From Thermoanaerobaculia bacterium (lineage in GTDB: Bacteria; Acidobacteriota; Thermoanaerobaculia; Multivoradales; J023): a DNA stretch of 64,000 bases. Below, piece by piece: positions 52,201 to 62,900 of the stretch (positions are counted from its first letter, which is position 1; each line of letters opens with the position of its first letter). Under the pieces are notes generated by a model. That model saw only the letters and a program-made list of their open reading frames with translations, did no database searches and had not been told where the DNA came from. The stretch is taken from assembly GCA_028066595.1 (NCBI GenBank), contig JALCBJ010000027.1, forward strand, positions 1-64,000, in the 5' to 3' direction. The position numbers and the translations under genes were made by a program.

Positions 52201-53737
52201 TAGTGACCGCCTGGGAGACGTCGCGACACAGCACCACCCTTCGGTGCGCGAAGGTCTGCCGGCCGATCTGGAGAGTGTGGGCGACATCGGCGAGCGGTGT
52301 CTGTGGATGGCCCGCGAGGTGATCTCGCAGCCGGTCGGTCGCCGACTCCAGCGCCGAACCGGTCTTGGCCGACAAGGTCAGGATCTGAACCGGCCTCGAC
52401 GTTCCCGAAGCTGGGCGGGACGGGGCTTCACCGAGCACGACGTGGGCGTTGGTGCCGCCGAGGCCGAAGGAGCTGACGCCGGCGCGGCGCGGACCTTCGC
52501 TGTGCCAGGGCCGCAGCTCGGCATTGACGAAGAACGGACTGGTTGCGAAGTCGATCTCGGGATTGGGCTCGCGATAGTGCAAGCTGGCGGGGATCTCGCC
52601 CGCCTCGAGACTCAGGACCGTCTTGATCAGGCCGGCGATGCCGGCCGCGGTGTCGAGGTGTCCGAGGTTGCTCTTGACCGAGCCGAGGGCGCAGAAGCCG
52701 GTACGCTTCGTGCCGAGGCGAAAGGCGCGGGTGAGCGCGGCGACCTCGATCGGATCGCCCAGGGGCGTACCCGTGCCGTGGGCCTCGACATAGGTGATGT
52801 CGTCCGGTTCGACACCGGCCATGGCCTGGGCTTCGGCGATGACCCGGGCCTGGCCTGCGACTCCCGGGGCGGTGAAGCCCACCTTGTCGGAGCCATCGTT
52901 GTTGACGGCCGAGCCCAGGATTACGGCACGCACCGGATCACCGTCGTCGAGGGCATCCTCGAGACGCTTGAGCACCACCACGCCGACCCCACTGCCACCC
53001 ACCGTGCCACTCGCCGAGGCGTCGAATGGACGACAGTGACCGTCCTCCGACAGGATCATGCCTTCGGTGTGGAGGTAGCCTCCGGGGCCGACGTCGCGGA
53101 TTGCTACGCCGCCAGCCAGGGCAAGATCGCATTCACCGTTGAGCAATGCCTGGGTGGCGACGTGGACCGCCACCAGCGAGGTCGAGCATCCGGTTTGGAG
53201 GGTGATCGCCGGCCCCGTCAGGTTCAGCCGATGGGCGACGCGGTTGGCGAGAAAGTCCTTGTCGTTGCCTAACAGAGCCTGATACGCAAGGGCGATCTGG
53301 TCGTCGCCGACACCGTGCAGGACCCGCTGCAGATAGTCGCTGTGACCCATCCCTGCGAACACGCCGACGCTTGAGTCGCCCTCCGCTTCGACGTGTTTCT
53401 GTGCGTTGCCAGGCGCCATGCCTGCGTTCTCGAGCGCTTGCCAGCAGCACTCGAGGAACACTCTGTGCTGCGGGTCCATTCGGCGGGCTTCACTGGCCGT
53501 GAGCTCGAAGAACTTGGCGGCGAAGTGTTCTGCGCGTTCCAGGCTTCCGGCAGCTGGCACGAAGCTCGGGTGGTCGATCAAGCTCGACGCGCAGCCTGCC
53601 TCGAGTAGCTCGTCACGGGAGTAGAAACGGATCGACTCCTTGCCGTGACGGAGGTTTTCCCAAAGCTCGGCGGGAGACGAGGCGCCGGGAGCTCGGCACC
53701 ACATTCCGATGATGGCAACACCCTGGGTTTCAGACAT
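49205..53737 (-). CDS. Type I PKS: KS-AT-KR-ACP
   Basis: PKS module of 1510 residues that adds a C2 unit and reduces its ketone. The KS (about 5-425) has the active-site stretch LQTGCSTSL and HGTGT. The AT has GHSLGE and RPFHS, a malonyl-type signature, and is virtually identical to that of the other PKS gene (39926-45676). The KR has GVYLITGGLGEIG near 1129 and intact catalytic residues (FLHSSLST, GYGAYAAANLF). The ACP/PCP serine in LGGDSLQAT is near 1446. No DH or ER is present, so a beta-hydroxy (statine-like) unit is expected after the Gln module. The ATG at 53737 has GGAG at 53745-53748. A start at 53860 would add 41 residues with no domain match. The end DRVEVEL is an acidic docking tail. 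Its 187-nt separation from the upstream gene is the longest gap in the operon. Confidence 0.94.
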   Translation of the reverse strand: MSETQGVAIIGMWCRAPGASSPAELWENLRHGKESIRFYSRDELLEAGCASSLIDHPSFVPAAGSLERAEHFAAKFFELTASEARRMDPQHRVFLECCWQALENAGMAPGNAQKHVEAEGDSSVGVFAGMGHSDYLQRVLHGVGDDQIALAYQALLGNDKDFLANRVAHRLNLTGPAITLQTGCSTSLVAVHVATQALLNGECDLALAGGVAIRDVGPGGYLHTEGMILSEDGHCRPFDASASGTVGGSGVGVVVLKRLEDALDDGDPVRAVILGSAVNNDGSDKVGFTAPGVAGQARVIAEAQAMAGVEPDDITYVEAHGTGTPLGDPIEVAALTRAFRLGTKRTGFCALGSVKSNLGHLDTAAGIAGLIKTVLSLEAGEIPASLHYREPNPEIDFATSPFFVNAELRPWHSEGPRRAGVSSFGLGGTNAHVVLGEAPSRPASGTSRPVQILTLSAKTGSALESATDRLRDHLAGHPQTPLADVAHTLQIGRQTFAHRRVVLCRDVSQAVTSLGDVDAADVFTGVAQGGMPEVAMLFSGQGAQFAGMGRGLYRDEPVFRKCMDRCFDELGELGRELADGYSNPDWPATWLVHTSYVQPLLFSVEYSLAQLWRSWGILPSALAGHSLGELVAACVAEVMSLSDALALVALRGRLMHDSPAGGMLAVSLGEQQLTDRLPEDLDLAAVNGPESTVVAGGVEALERFAAELTADDVASVRLLTNRPFHSRTMDEVADELVRHLAGVDLRPPKIPLLSNVTGGWMQSDEATDPASWGLQVRQPVQFSGALERLLEAPDRVLLEVGPGRVLCGLARRHTGCTAGRLVLPSMLEGKDETEQMLRGLGQLWLSGVDVDWSQFSAGERRHKVALPTYPFERRRYWIDRPDPSHEPPPPTQLAPEVAEPESSEELWVATPSWKRLPTASPSTRRTCFLVLHDDLGLGEWVTDDLRAAGHDVKEILAENLATELEASRERPVVIVHLLSVTAGPEHELTASRVEAALEDGLFSLLDITRALAGRPGTTPVRIDMVSTGLQDVTGNEPLTPEKAPLLGPVRVIPQEHPDVTCRSIDIPAPGPDGWSDRDVATLVAELTAEIGPDTSPVLALRGRHRWGPHYEPTLLPEPESVRTGLRDRGVYLITGGLGEIGLGIARRLAENVQAKLVLTARTPLPTRDRWPDLQRESSDTSTEARVVTRLLDIEAAGGEVLVLAADVSAREAMARALTDAKNRFGEIHGVFHGAGTTSWDSFSLLAATDRDGARRHLRPKVEGLLVLDELLRDEPLDFLFLHSSLSTTLGGLGYGAYAAANLFLDHLAEQHARNGSDRWIAVDWDAWQNTEVVGRAESSPALGTERGLDVCFRLLTGSASGRWIVSARGPVRSEDSQSVISGKLPHGVSEPDSKGDDTEAGPALHGREELLSNPYVAPTCATDEVLVTLWQSVLGIARVGIEDDFFELGGDSLQATQLVARIHDELDVQLDLQTLFELPTVVGVRELIEERSSTDANVSRPPEDRVEVEL
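51114..52860. repeat. 1.75-kb nearly identical KS-AT repeat, copy 2
   Basis: Partner of 43065-44811, same orientation. Identity starts within the post-AT motif and ends in the middle of the KS, near the codons for AGQARVIAEAQ. Beyond the KS boundary the two genes remain alike in protein but differ at many synonymous and some non-synonymous sites. Confidence 0.9.
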
Positions 53738-53924
53738 CTGAGTGCTCCGGGTACGACGGCGGAACGAGGAGGACGGTGGAGGGTCCTGGTAGTCCGAGGT
53801 TTGGATGTCCGCGATGACGCCTTGACGTGGGCGGTTCGCCTCGCCGAATTCCTCGTCCACCCGGCGACGCGGAGGAATCGGGGAACAGTGACGGCACGGC
53901 CGAGCCTTCGGGAATCATGCGAGG

Positions 53925-56900
53925 TCAAGCTTCCTGGTATTGCGCGTGGATGCCACTGGCATCTTCGGCGGTCTCGGATTTCGCGGGGTAGGATCCGCTC
54001 GCGTCGCGGCTCTGGCCCAGCGCCCTGCGCGCCTGCCGGCGTCGCAAAGCCGCGTCGGGCCTGTGGCCCCGTTGCCGCTGCCGGCTCGCCGTGCGATCGG
54101 CGAGCCCATCTTCCTGGGCTCCGTGGTCTAGGAAGTCCGCCAAGGAATGAATGGTCGGATACTGGAACAGCGTCACCACGGACACCTCGACGCCGAGCTC
54201 ACGGCGCAGGCGCTCGTGGACCCGCAACATCGACAGGGAGTGGCCTCCGAGCTCGAAGAAGCTGTCGTGGACGCCGGCTTTGTCGTGACCGAGCACGTCG
54301 TTCCAGATCGCTGCGATCGATCGCTCGGTGGGCGAGCCGGGCTCGACGACAGGAATGTCCAGATCACGCTCGGCAGCGGTCACGGAAGGCAGCGCCCGTC
54401 GGTCGAGCTTGCCACTCGGCGTGCGAGGAAGGGCGTCCAGCTCGATCACGGCACTGGGAATCATGTAGCCCGGCAGACGGTCTCGCAGACTCGCGGCAAT
54501 GTCGCCGTAGCGGATCGACCGACCCTCGGTCGATGTGGCGTACGCGATCAGGCTCGCCGACCCAGAGGCATCTCGACGAATGGCCGCTGCAGCTTCGCCG
54601 ATCGCCGCCAGGCTCCGAAGCTGCGCTTCGACTTCGCCGAGCTCGATCCGGTGACCTCGAAGCTTCACTTGACGATCCCTACGGCCAGAGAACACGAGCG
54701 CGCCATCGTCCCGCCGACGAGCGAGGTCGCCGGTCCGATAGAGACGCTGGCCTTTCTCCGTCGCGTAGGGATCTGGCAGGAAACGGCCCGCGGTTTCGGC
54801 GGCATTCCGCACGTATCCGCGTCCGATGCCGGCACCGGCCAGATGGAGCTCGCCATCTACTCCTGTCGGGACGGGAGACAGTCGGTCGTCGAGGACGTAT
54901 GCCCGCACGTTGTCGATCGGGAGGCCGATCGGTACGTCGAGTGCTGCGTCCGAGGTGGTCGCCACCCAAGTCGTCGAATCGACGGTCGCTTCGGTGGGCC
55001 CGTATAGATTGACGATGTCGAGCTGATCGCCCACGAGTCGACGGACTCGAGCAGGTAGATCCGCTGCCAACGCCTCTCCACCAACAAAGAGTCGCCGCAG
55101 GCCGGCGAAGGACTCGGCGCAGCGCGGATTCTCTACCAGGATCTCCAGCAGTGTCGGTACCACCTGCAGGATCGAGATCCGTTCTTCCCGGATCACGGCG
55201 AGTAGTCGATCGGGATCGTTCAGGGCGTCCGTTGGTGGCATGACCAACGTCGCACCCGCGAGCCACGGAGCCCAGTACTCCCAGATCGAAGCGTCGAAGC
55301 CGACCGGCGTCTTCTGAAGCACACGATCGCCGGGGCCCAAGGGGAACCGCCGTGCCATCCAGCGCATGTGATTGACGATCGTGCGATGGGGGATCGACAC
55401 ACCTTTTGGGGAGCCGGTGGAGCCGGAGGTGTAGATGACGTAGGCCGGATTCTCTGGCAAGGCCATCGGACCACTACGCACCGCGGCAGGTCCGCGAGTC
55501 AGCTGCGCGATCGAGAGTCGAGTGGTCGAAGAAGGTAGGGATTCCAGGAGCTCGCAGCGAGTCAGGATCGCCGGGGATCCGGAGTTGGCCACCATGGCCT
55601 CGACCCGGGACGCCGGGAGGTCGGTGGCCACCGGAAGGTACGCTGCGCCCGCCTTGAGAACGCCGAGGATGCCGATACCCTGATCGAGGGTATGACCGGC
55701 AGCGACCGCCACCAGGGCCTCGGCACCGATTCCACGCTCGGATAGAGAGTTGGCCAGCGCCTCGGCCCTGCGGTCGAGCTCGCGAAAGGTCAGCGATCCG
55801 TCGACGGTCGCCATGGCGATGGAGTCGGGAGTCTCCGCAACCTGGCGCTCGAAGGTTCTGTGAAGCAGCGCATCCGGCTCCTCGGAGACGACCTTGGGGC
55901 CTTGATGGTCGAGGATCAACCGCTGCAATTGGTGCGGTTCCAGGATCTCGAGCTGGGAAAGGCGCAGGTCCGGCTCGGCGCCCGCGTGACGGGCGAGACG
56001 GGCGAAATGGTCGATCAAGCGAACGACGGTCGCTTCTTCGAGCACATCGGCGTTGTACTTCGCCGAGCCGATCAGGCCGTCACCGGCCTCGACCATTTCG
56101 AAGGAAAGGTCCAGCTGTCCTTCCTGCTGTGCCAATGGATATGGGGTCAGCTCGTGTCCACCCCAAGACACGCGGGTGGCGGCTCCACCGGAGAGCAATT
56201 GCAGAGCCTCCCCCGAGTCCGCCTTGCCCTGATAGACGAAGTCGACCTGGAAGAGCGGCAGCCGGCTTGCGTCGCGATCCGGTTGCAGCTTCTCGACCAA
56301 CAGCGGAAATGGCATGTCTTGATGGTCGAGATCTGAGAGCAGATCTCGGCGCATCCGGTGGAGGAACTTGCGGAACGAAGGATCGCCCTCGGCATCGCAG
56401 CGGACCACCACGGCGTTGACGAAGTGACCCACGAGCTGTTCCAACTCGCGGTCGGTTCGGCCTGCGGCAGGTGTTCCGATCGGCAGATCGTCGAGCCCGG
56501 TCACACGGTGGAGCAGGGTGGCGTAGAGCGAAAGCAGTACGGCGAAGAGCGTGGTGCCTTCGACTTGCGCCAGGGTCTGCAGCTTGGCGGCGATCTCCGG
56601 CTCGATCGCCAGCGGAAGGGATCGTCCGCGATAGGTCTGGATGCTCGGGCGTGGTCGTTCCGAACGAATCTCGAGGACCGGTAAGGTGCCGTCGAGGCGG
56701 TTCCGCCAGTAGTCGAGGAGGCTCTGACCTGCGTCTCCCGAGAGCAGCTTCGTTTGCCAGTCGACATAGTCGGCGTAGTCGATCGGTAGCGGCGCGAGCT
56801 CCGCCGGGTCGCCGCCACAGGCCTCTGCATAAAGAACGCCGAGGTCCGCGACCAAGAGTCCGAGAGATAGGCCGTCGCAAGCGATGTGGTGAACCACGAG

Positions 56901-59900
56901 CAGTATCACCGTATCGCCCGTCGCGCGCTCGAACAGGTGGACTCGTAGGACCGGACCTCGGCGAAGGTCGAAAGGCCGGAGGTAGGTCTGCTCGACCTCG
57001 CTCCGCAGACGTTCGGACGACCAAGAGCCGGCGTCCGTGATCTCGAGCTCGAAGGCTTCGGCGCCGCCTTGTCGCTGTCGGGGCTGACCGTCGTGGGTTT
57101 CGATACGCAGGCCGAGAATCGGGTGACGCTCGAGCAACCGACGCAGTGCGGAGGCCATGGGTTCCGTCTGGATGCGAGCCCGGATCCGCGCCGAGAACGA
57201 CACGTGGTAGGCGGCGCTTTCCGGTGCCATCTCGTAGAGGAGCCATTGTGCTCGCTGCCCATGGGACAGCGGGAACGACGCCTTCGGGTCACGTTCTGAC
57301 GACGTCAAACGAGGCCCCCGAGATTCGTCACGGCGTAGCTCGGGCAGGCGCCTGGCGAGCTCCCTCAACGACGGTCCGCGGATCAGCAGGAGGGTCGGCA
57401 AGGCGACGCCGCAGGCGCTCTCGAGTCGATGGCGCAACTCGAGGGCCATCAGCGAGTCGAGACCCATCGCCGTCAAGGGTGCTTCGGGATCCAGGTCCGC
57501 CTCCGCGGCTCCGAGCACTCGCGCAGTCTCGCCGGTGAGCCACCGTAGGAGATCTTCCGGTGAGTCGAGCCATTTGGAGGCCGTATCGACGGCATGGCCG
57601 TTCTCGGCGTCGATCGGTCCCACGAGACGTTCCAAGATCGCCTGGCCGGCGGCCGACGGATACCGTTTCGCCCACTGGTGCCAGTCGGCGTCGAGGACGA
57701 CGACGTGTCCGGATTCGGACCACAGCCGATCGGCGAGCTCGAGGCCCTGTTCGATTTCTAGGGAGCCACTCGCGAACTCGAAGGATCCACCTCCTGATAC
57801 AACACGAGCTTCGGCGGCCAAACCGACCTCGTTCCAAGCTCCCCAGGCGAGACTGAGCGCGTGCGTACCACGCGCGCTACGCGCGTGGGCCAGGGCGTCC
57901 AAAACTGCGTTGGCTGCGGCGTACGAGGAAAGACCGGGGGAGCTCAAGGTCGCCGAAGCCGAGGAAAACAAAACGAAGAAATCGAGCTCGGGGAAGAGCT
58001 GATCGAACGCCAAGGCCCCCGTGACCTTGCCGCCCTGCACCTCGCGCCGAGCCTCACGGTTCAGCTCACCGACGAGGCCGTGTCGGATCGCTCCGGCGGC
58101 GTGAATCACGCCTCGGATCTCCGGCCAGCCCTCGTCGCGGAACTCTCGATACCAGCTCCCGATGGCTCCCTCGTCTGCCACGTCCACCTGGGCGAGATGA
58201 ACCGAGGTTCCCAGGGACTCGAGCTCCAGCACTCGGCGGGCGCGTCGGCCCGCTGGGGTCATCGGATCGAGGTCCCGCCAGTTCCGCCGATGAGGCAGAC
58301 CTGACCGCCCCATCAGGACAAGACGTCTCGCACCCCGCGCGACCAGCCAACGGGCGAATGTCAGGCCGAGGCCACCGAGACCGCCGGTGATCACGTAGGT
58401 GGCGTCTGCACGCAATGCTGGCCGGTGGCCAGCCTTCGGCTCGGAGCCGCGGGTCAGCCGCGGCACCATGAGCTCGCTTCCGCGAACCGCGATCTGGTCT
58501 TCTCCCTGGAAATCCTCCAGAGCCGTCGCCAGGGCCTCGGCGACATCTGCGGAAGCGTCGGAGGGTTCGAGGTCGACGAGGCCGCCCCATAGGCGAGGCT
58601 GCTCGAGAGACAGACTACGTCCCATACCCCAAAGCGCGGTGCCCGTCAGTCCCACGAGGTCGACGGAGCCCTTGGTGTGCCCGGACGACGCCGTAGATTC
58701 GGGTTCTGTGACGCACGCGCCTCGGGTGACGATCCACAGCCGTGCGTCTCCGCGCTCGCCGATCGCGGCAGCCAGGTCGGAGGTTTGCGCCAAGAGTCGG
58801 TCGATCCTCCGTGCGGCATGAGCACCGGGGCTGGCGTCGTCCTCGGAGGTTTCGATCGCATCGCCGTCGGCCTCGGCTATCTCGATGGACCGCAGGTCGA
58901 CGACGCCGAATTCGCCCCGCATGTCCTTCAAGGCGTGACGAATGGATCGAGACGGGTCGATCTTTGCGATCTGCACCTCGGAGCCGCGCTGGACCAGTGC
59001 CGTGGCCAAAGCCTCGCAGGTCACGCCGTCATGCCCCACGAGCAGCCAAGACGAGGGAACTGGCGGATGGTCCTTCGGGTCGTCTCGCGGTACCTCGAGG
59101 GGCTCGACGGCCTGCCAGCGAAGTCGCAGGAGAGCTTCGGACGACGCGGTTGGTCGCCGGCCGCTGGCGATGAACTCGAGGCGCAGTCCGCGGACTCTGG
59201 CGAGAAGTGAGCCGTCAGAGCTACGGATGTGCAGGTCGCCACACACTCTTCTACCGCCAGACTCGATCTGACTCACGATGGCATGACTGAACAGCGGGCC
59301 GGAGCCCACGAGCGAATGCAGCTCGAGGGATCCAGCGTCGAGACCTACGAAAGCTCCAGCGGTCCGATCTTGGACGCAGGCCGCCAGGACCTGCCCGCAA
59401 GCGTCGACGAGGGCGGGATGTGCCAGGTAGCCCTCGACTTCCAATCCTTCCGGTATCTCCACGAGTCCGAGCGCTTCATCGGCGCCGCACCAAACACGAC
59501 GAAGGCCCTGGAAGGCCGGTCCCCATTCGTTGCCGCGTTCGGTCCACTGCTCGTAGAAATCGCTGCCCGGGATGGCCTCACCGCAGCGGGAACGGACGGC
59601 GTCGAGATCCTCGAGCTCCGGTGTCTGCTCGATGCCGCGGACGCGGAACTCCGCATGGCGACTCCAGGGAGTCTGGGCGCCGGTCGGCCTCGGGGCCGCG
59701 GATTCGGATCGGCTGTACACCGTGATCCGACCCGCTGGCTGACCACCCTGCTGGGGCGCTGTGGCCTCGTAGCGGGTTTGGACCTGCCGCCGTTCCGAAG
59801 GTGTCAGGACCATCGCGCGATCGAATTTCGCGCTATGAAGCTCGACGCCGATCGGGCCCGCCAGGGAGCGGAAGGCCGTCATGGCGAGCTCGCAGAATCC

Positions 59901-62900
59901 TGCCGCGGGAAAGATCACCGTTCCCTCGACTTTGTGGTCCGCGAGGAAGCCCGGGCGATCTGCCGTGAGCACTGACGTCCAGACGGTGACGTCGGGGTGG
60001 TCGTGGTCGGCGACGGGTGTGGGTGCCCCGAGCAGAGGATGGGAGCTCGTCGGAACATCCGCGATCGTTTCCGAGGACGGCGTCCCGGTGCGCCGCGACC
60101 CATCGCTCGACGTCTCGAACCAGTGGCGGGAACGCCGAAATGGATAGGTGGGCAACGAGACGCGTCGACATTCTCGACCCTCTTCGACGGCCTCCCACCG
60201 GATTGCGCTACCCTCGACGAACAAGGCCGCCAACGTGTCGCAGAGACGATCCCATGGCGCAGCGCGATCATCCAGACTGGTGTGCCAACGGGCCTTAGCT
60301 CGCTGCTCGGCGTTCAAGCAAGCACGTCCTTGGGAAGTCAGCGAATTCTGGGGCCCTATCTCCAAGAAACTGTGCGAGCCGCCGGCGACCAGCTGCCCGA
60401 CTGCGCCGGCGAAGTCCACCGGCCTCCGGATCTGCTCGATCCAGTACTGCGGGTCGTCGGGAGCCAGATCCACTTCGGTGGTCCCGCGGTGAAGGGTCGA
60501 GACGAAGTCCAATTTCGCCGGCGAGAGACTCGCTCCATCTAGCAGACGGCGAAACGGGGTCGTCATCGGCTCCGTCATCGGAGAGTGAAACGCGCGGTCG
60601 ACCTCCAGACGGCGACTGACGATGCCTTCGGCGTCGAGGTGGGTGCAGATCGCGTCGACGCCTTCGGAGGAACCGGAGATAGCGGTGCGCTTTGGACCGT
60701 TGATTGCGGCGAGCCAGACTCTGTCGTCACCGGCCGATCGCAAGATCCGCCCGACATGCTCGGCGTCCGCCGCGATTACCGCCATCGCACCGGGCGGCAG
60801 CTCGTCCATCAGACGTGCGCGGCCGGCAACCAGGCGAGCGGCGTTCTCGAGGTCGAGAATGCCAGCGACACAAGCCGCGGCGTACTCGCCCAAGGAGTGA
60901 CCGCAGACAGCCTGGGGCTCGAGTCCCCAATGCATCCACATCTCGGCGAGCGCATATTGAAGAGCGAACAGCGCCGGCTGTGCGACCGCTGTCGGCGTAG
61001 GTATCGTCTCGTCGCTCCTGGAGGAGAGGAGAAAGTCGCGGACTCGTGGCTCGAAGAGCTCCGTCACACGATCGAGCGACCGACGAAAGGCGGGATGATC
61101 GCGATACAGGCGTTCCGCTCGTCCTGCCAGCCGCCCTCCCTGACCCGAAAACAAGAAGGCGAGCCGCGGCGGTCGACGCGACCTGGCTTCCAAGACCCCA
61201 GGTGCTCGACCTTCCCGGGCGTATCGAGCGAGCACCGAGCGCGCGCCATCGCGGCCGGAGAACTGCACGGCGGCGCGAGATTCGAAGCGCGAACGACCGG
61301 TATTGGACGTGAACACGACGTCCGCCAGTGGCTGATCCGGATGGTCACCGAGGTGCCGGCCGAGCCGATCGGCAAGCTGCCGCAGATCCGGCGCTCTCTT
61401 GGCCGACAGGAAGAGCAGGTGACGACCGAGGTCCGACACCTCGGCACCTCGCGCGCTCTCCTCGGGCCCAGCGTGATCGGGTGCTTGCTCCAGAACGACG
61501 TGAGCGTTCGTGCCCACGAAACCGAAGGAGCTCAAGGCAGCCCGGCGGAGGCGGCCTCTCGGCCAAGCAGAGCTGGCATCCGGGATCGAGATCGGAGCCC
61601 CGATCTCTCCGATCAGGGGGTTCAACCGATTCAGATGGAGATGAGCTGGTATCCGGCGGCCGACGATGGCGAGCGTTGCTTTGATCAGACCAGCGATGCC
61701 AGCGGCAGCCTCGAGATGGCCGATGTTGGTCTTGACCGATCCGAGCTTCAACGGATGTTCTGGATCGCGGCCTTCGCCGTATACCCGATGGAGGGCCCGC
61801 ACTTCGATCGGATCGCCGAGGCTCGTGCCGGTGCCGTGCGCCTCCAGGAGATCGATGTCGCCAGCGTCGAGGCCAGCACCGGTCAGGGCCTCTCGAAGCA
61901 CGGATTCCTGTGCCTTGACGCTCGGAGCTGTGAGGCCGTTGCTGCGGCCGTCTTGATTGATGGCGGAACCGCGAATGACCGCCAGGACGCGGTCTCCGTC
62001 CTCCACGGCGTCATCCAGTGGCTTGAGCACGACGGCGCCACACCCTTCGCCTCGCACGTAGCCGTCGGCCCCCTCGTCGAACGTCTTACACCGGCCGTCG
62101 CCGGCGAGCATTCCAGCGCGTGCGAAGTGAATCGACAGCTCGGGAGTCAAGATCACGTTGACGCCCCCGGCGATCGCCAGCCCGCACTCTCCGGCGAGCA
62201 AACTTCGGCAAGCGAGATGGACTGCCACCAGAGATGACGAGCATGCGGTATCGACAGCCAGCGCCGGGCCCTCGAGGCCGAGGGTGTACGCGAAGCGCCC
62301 GGCCGCCGCGCTGGATGCCGCACCGATTCCGAAGTGCCCGTCCACCTCTCGACCGGTGGTGAGGCGCTGGAGTCCGTAGTCGGCCGAGCTGATACCGACG
62401 AAGACGCCGGTGCTCGACCCTCGCAGTCGATCAGCGGCAATGCCCGCGTCCTCGAGCGCCTCCCAGCCGACCTCCAGCATCAGCCGCTGCTGTGGGTCCA
62501 TGGCGGCTGCTTCCCGGGGCGCGATGCCGAAGAACGCTGGATCGAACCGATCGATTTCGTCGAGAAGTCCACATGCCCGGATCTGCTCGATCTCCTCGGG
62601 AGTGACGTCCGGATGATCGCGTTCCAAGTCTGGCCAGCGGGCGGTCACCACATCGCCTATGGCGCAGCGACCCTCGGCCAACAAACGGTCGTATTCGTCG
62701 ATCGATGGCGCACCCGGGAACCTGCAGCTCATCCCGACGATGGCTATAGATCGTTCGCCAGCAGGCGATTTTCTTAGCCGTTGACGAGGCTGTTCGTCTC
62801 CGCAAAGGCGAGCGACGATAGCTTCGAGGGAAGGATGTTCGTAGACCAGGGTCGGCTCGACCTCGCGACCCAGCCAGGACTCCAGCTCTCCAGTCAATCC

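Noticed and set aside
60585-62237. Plus-strand open frame of 550 codons
   Set aside because: Antisense to the KS and AT of the first megasynthase; no motif and no ribosome-binding site.
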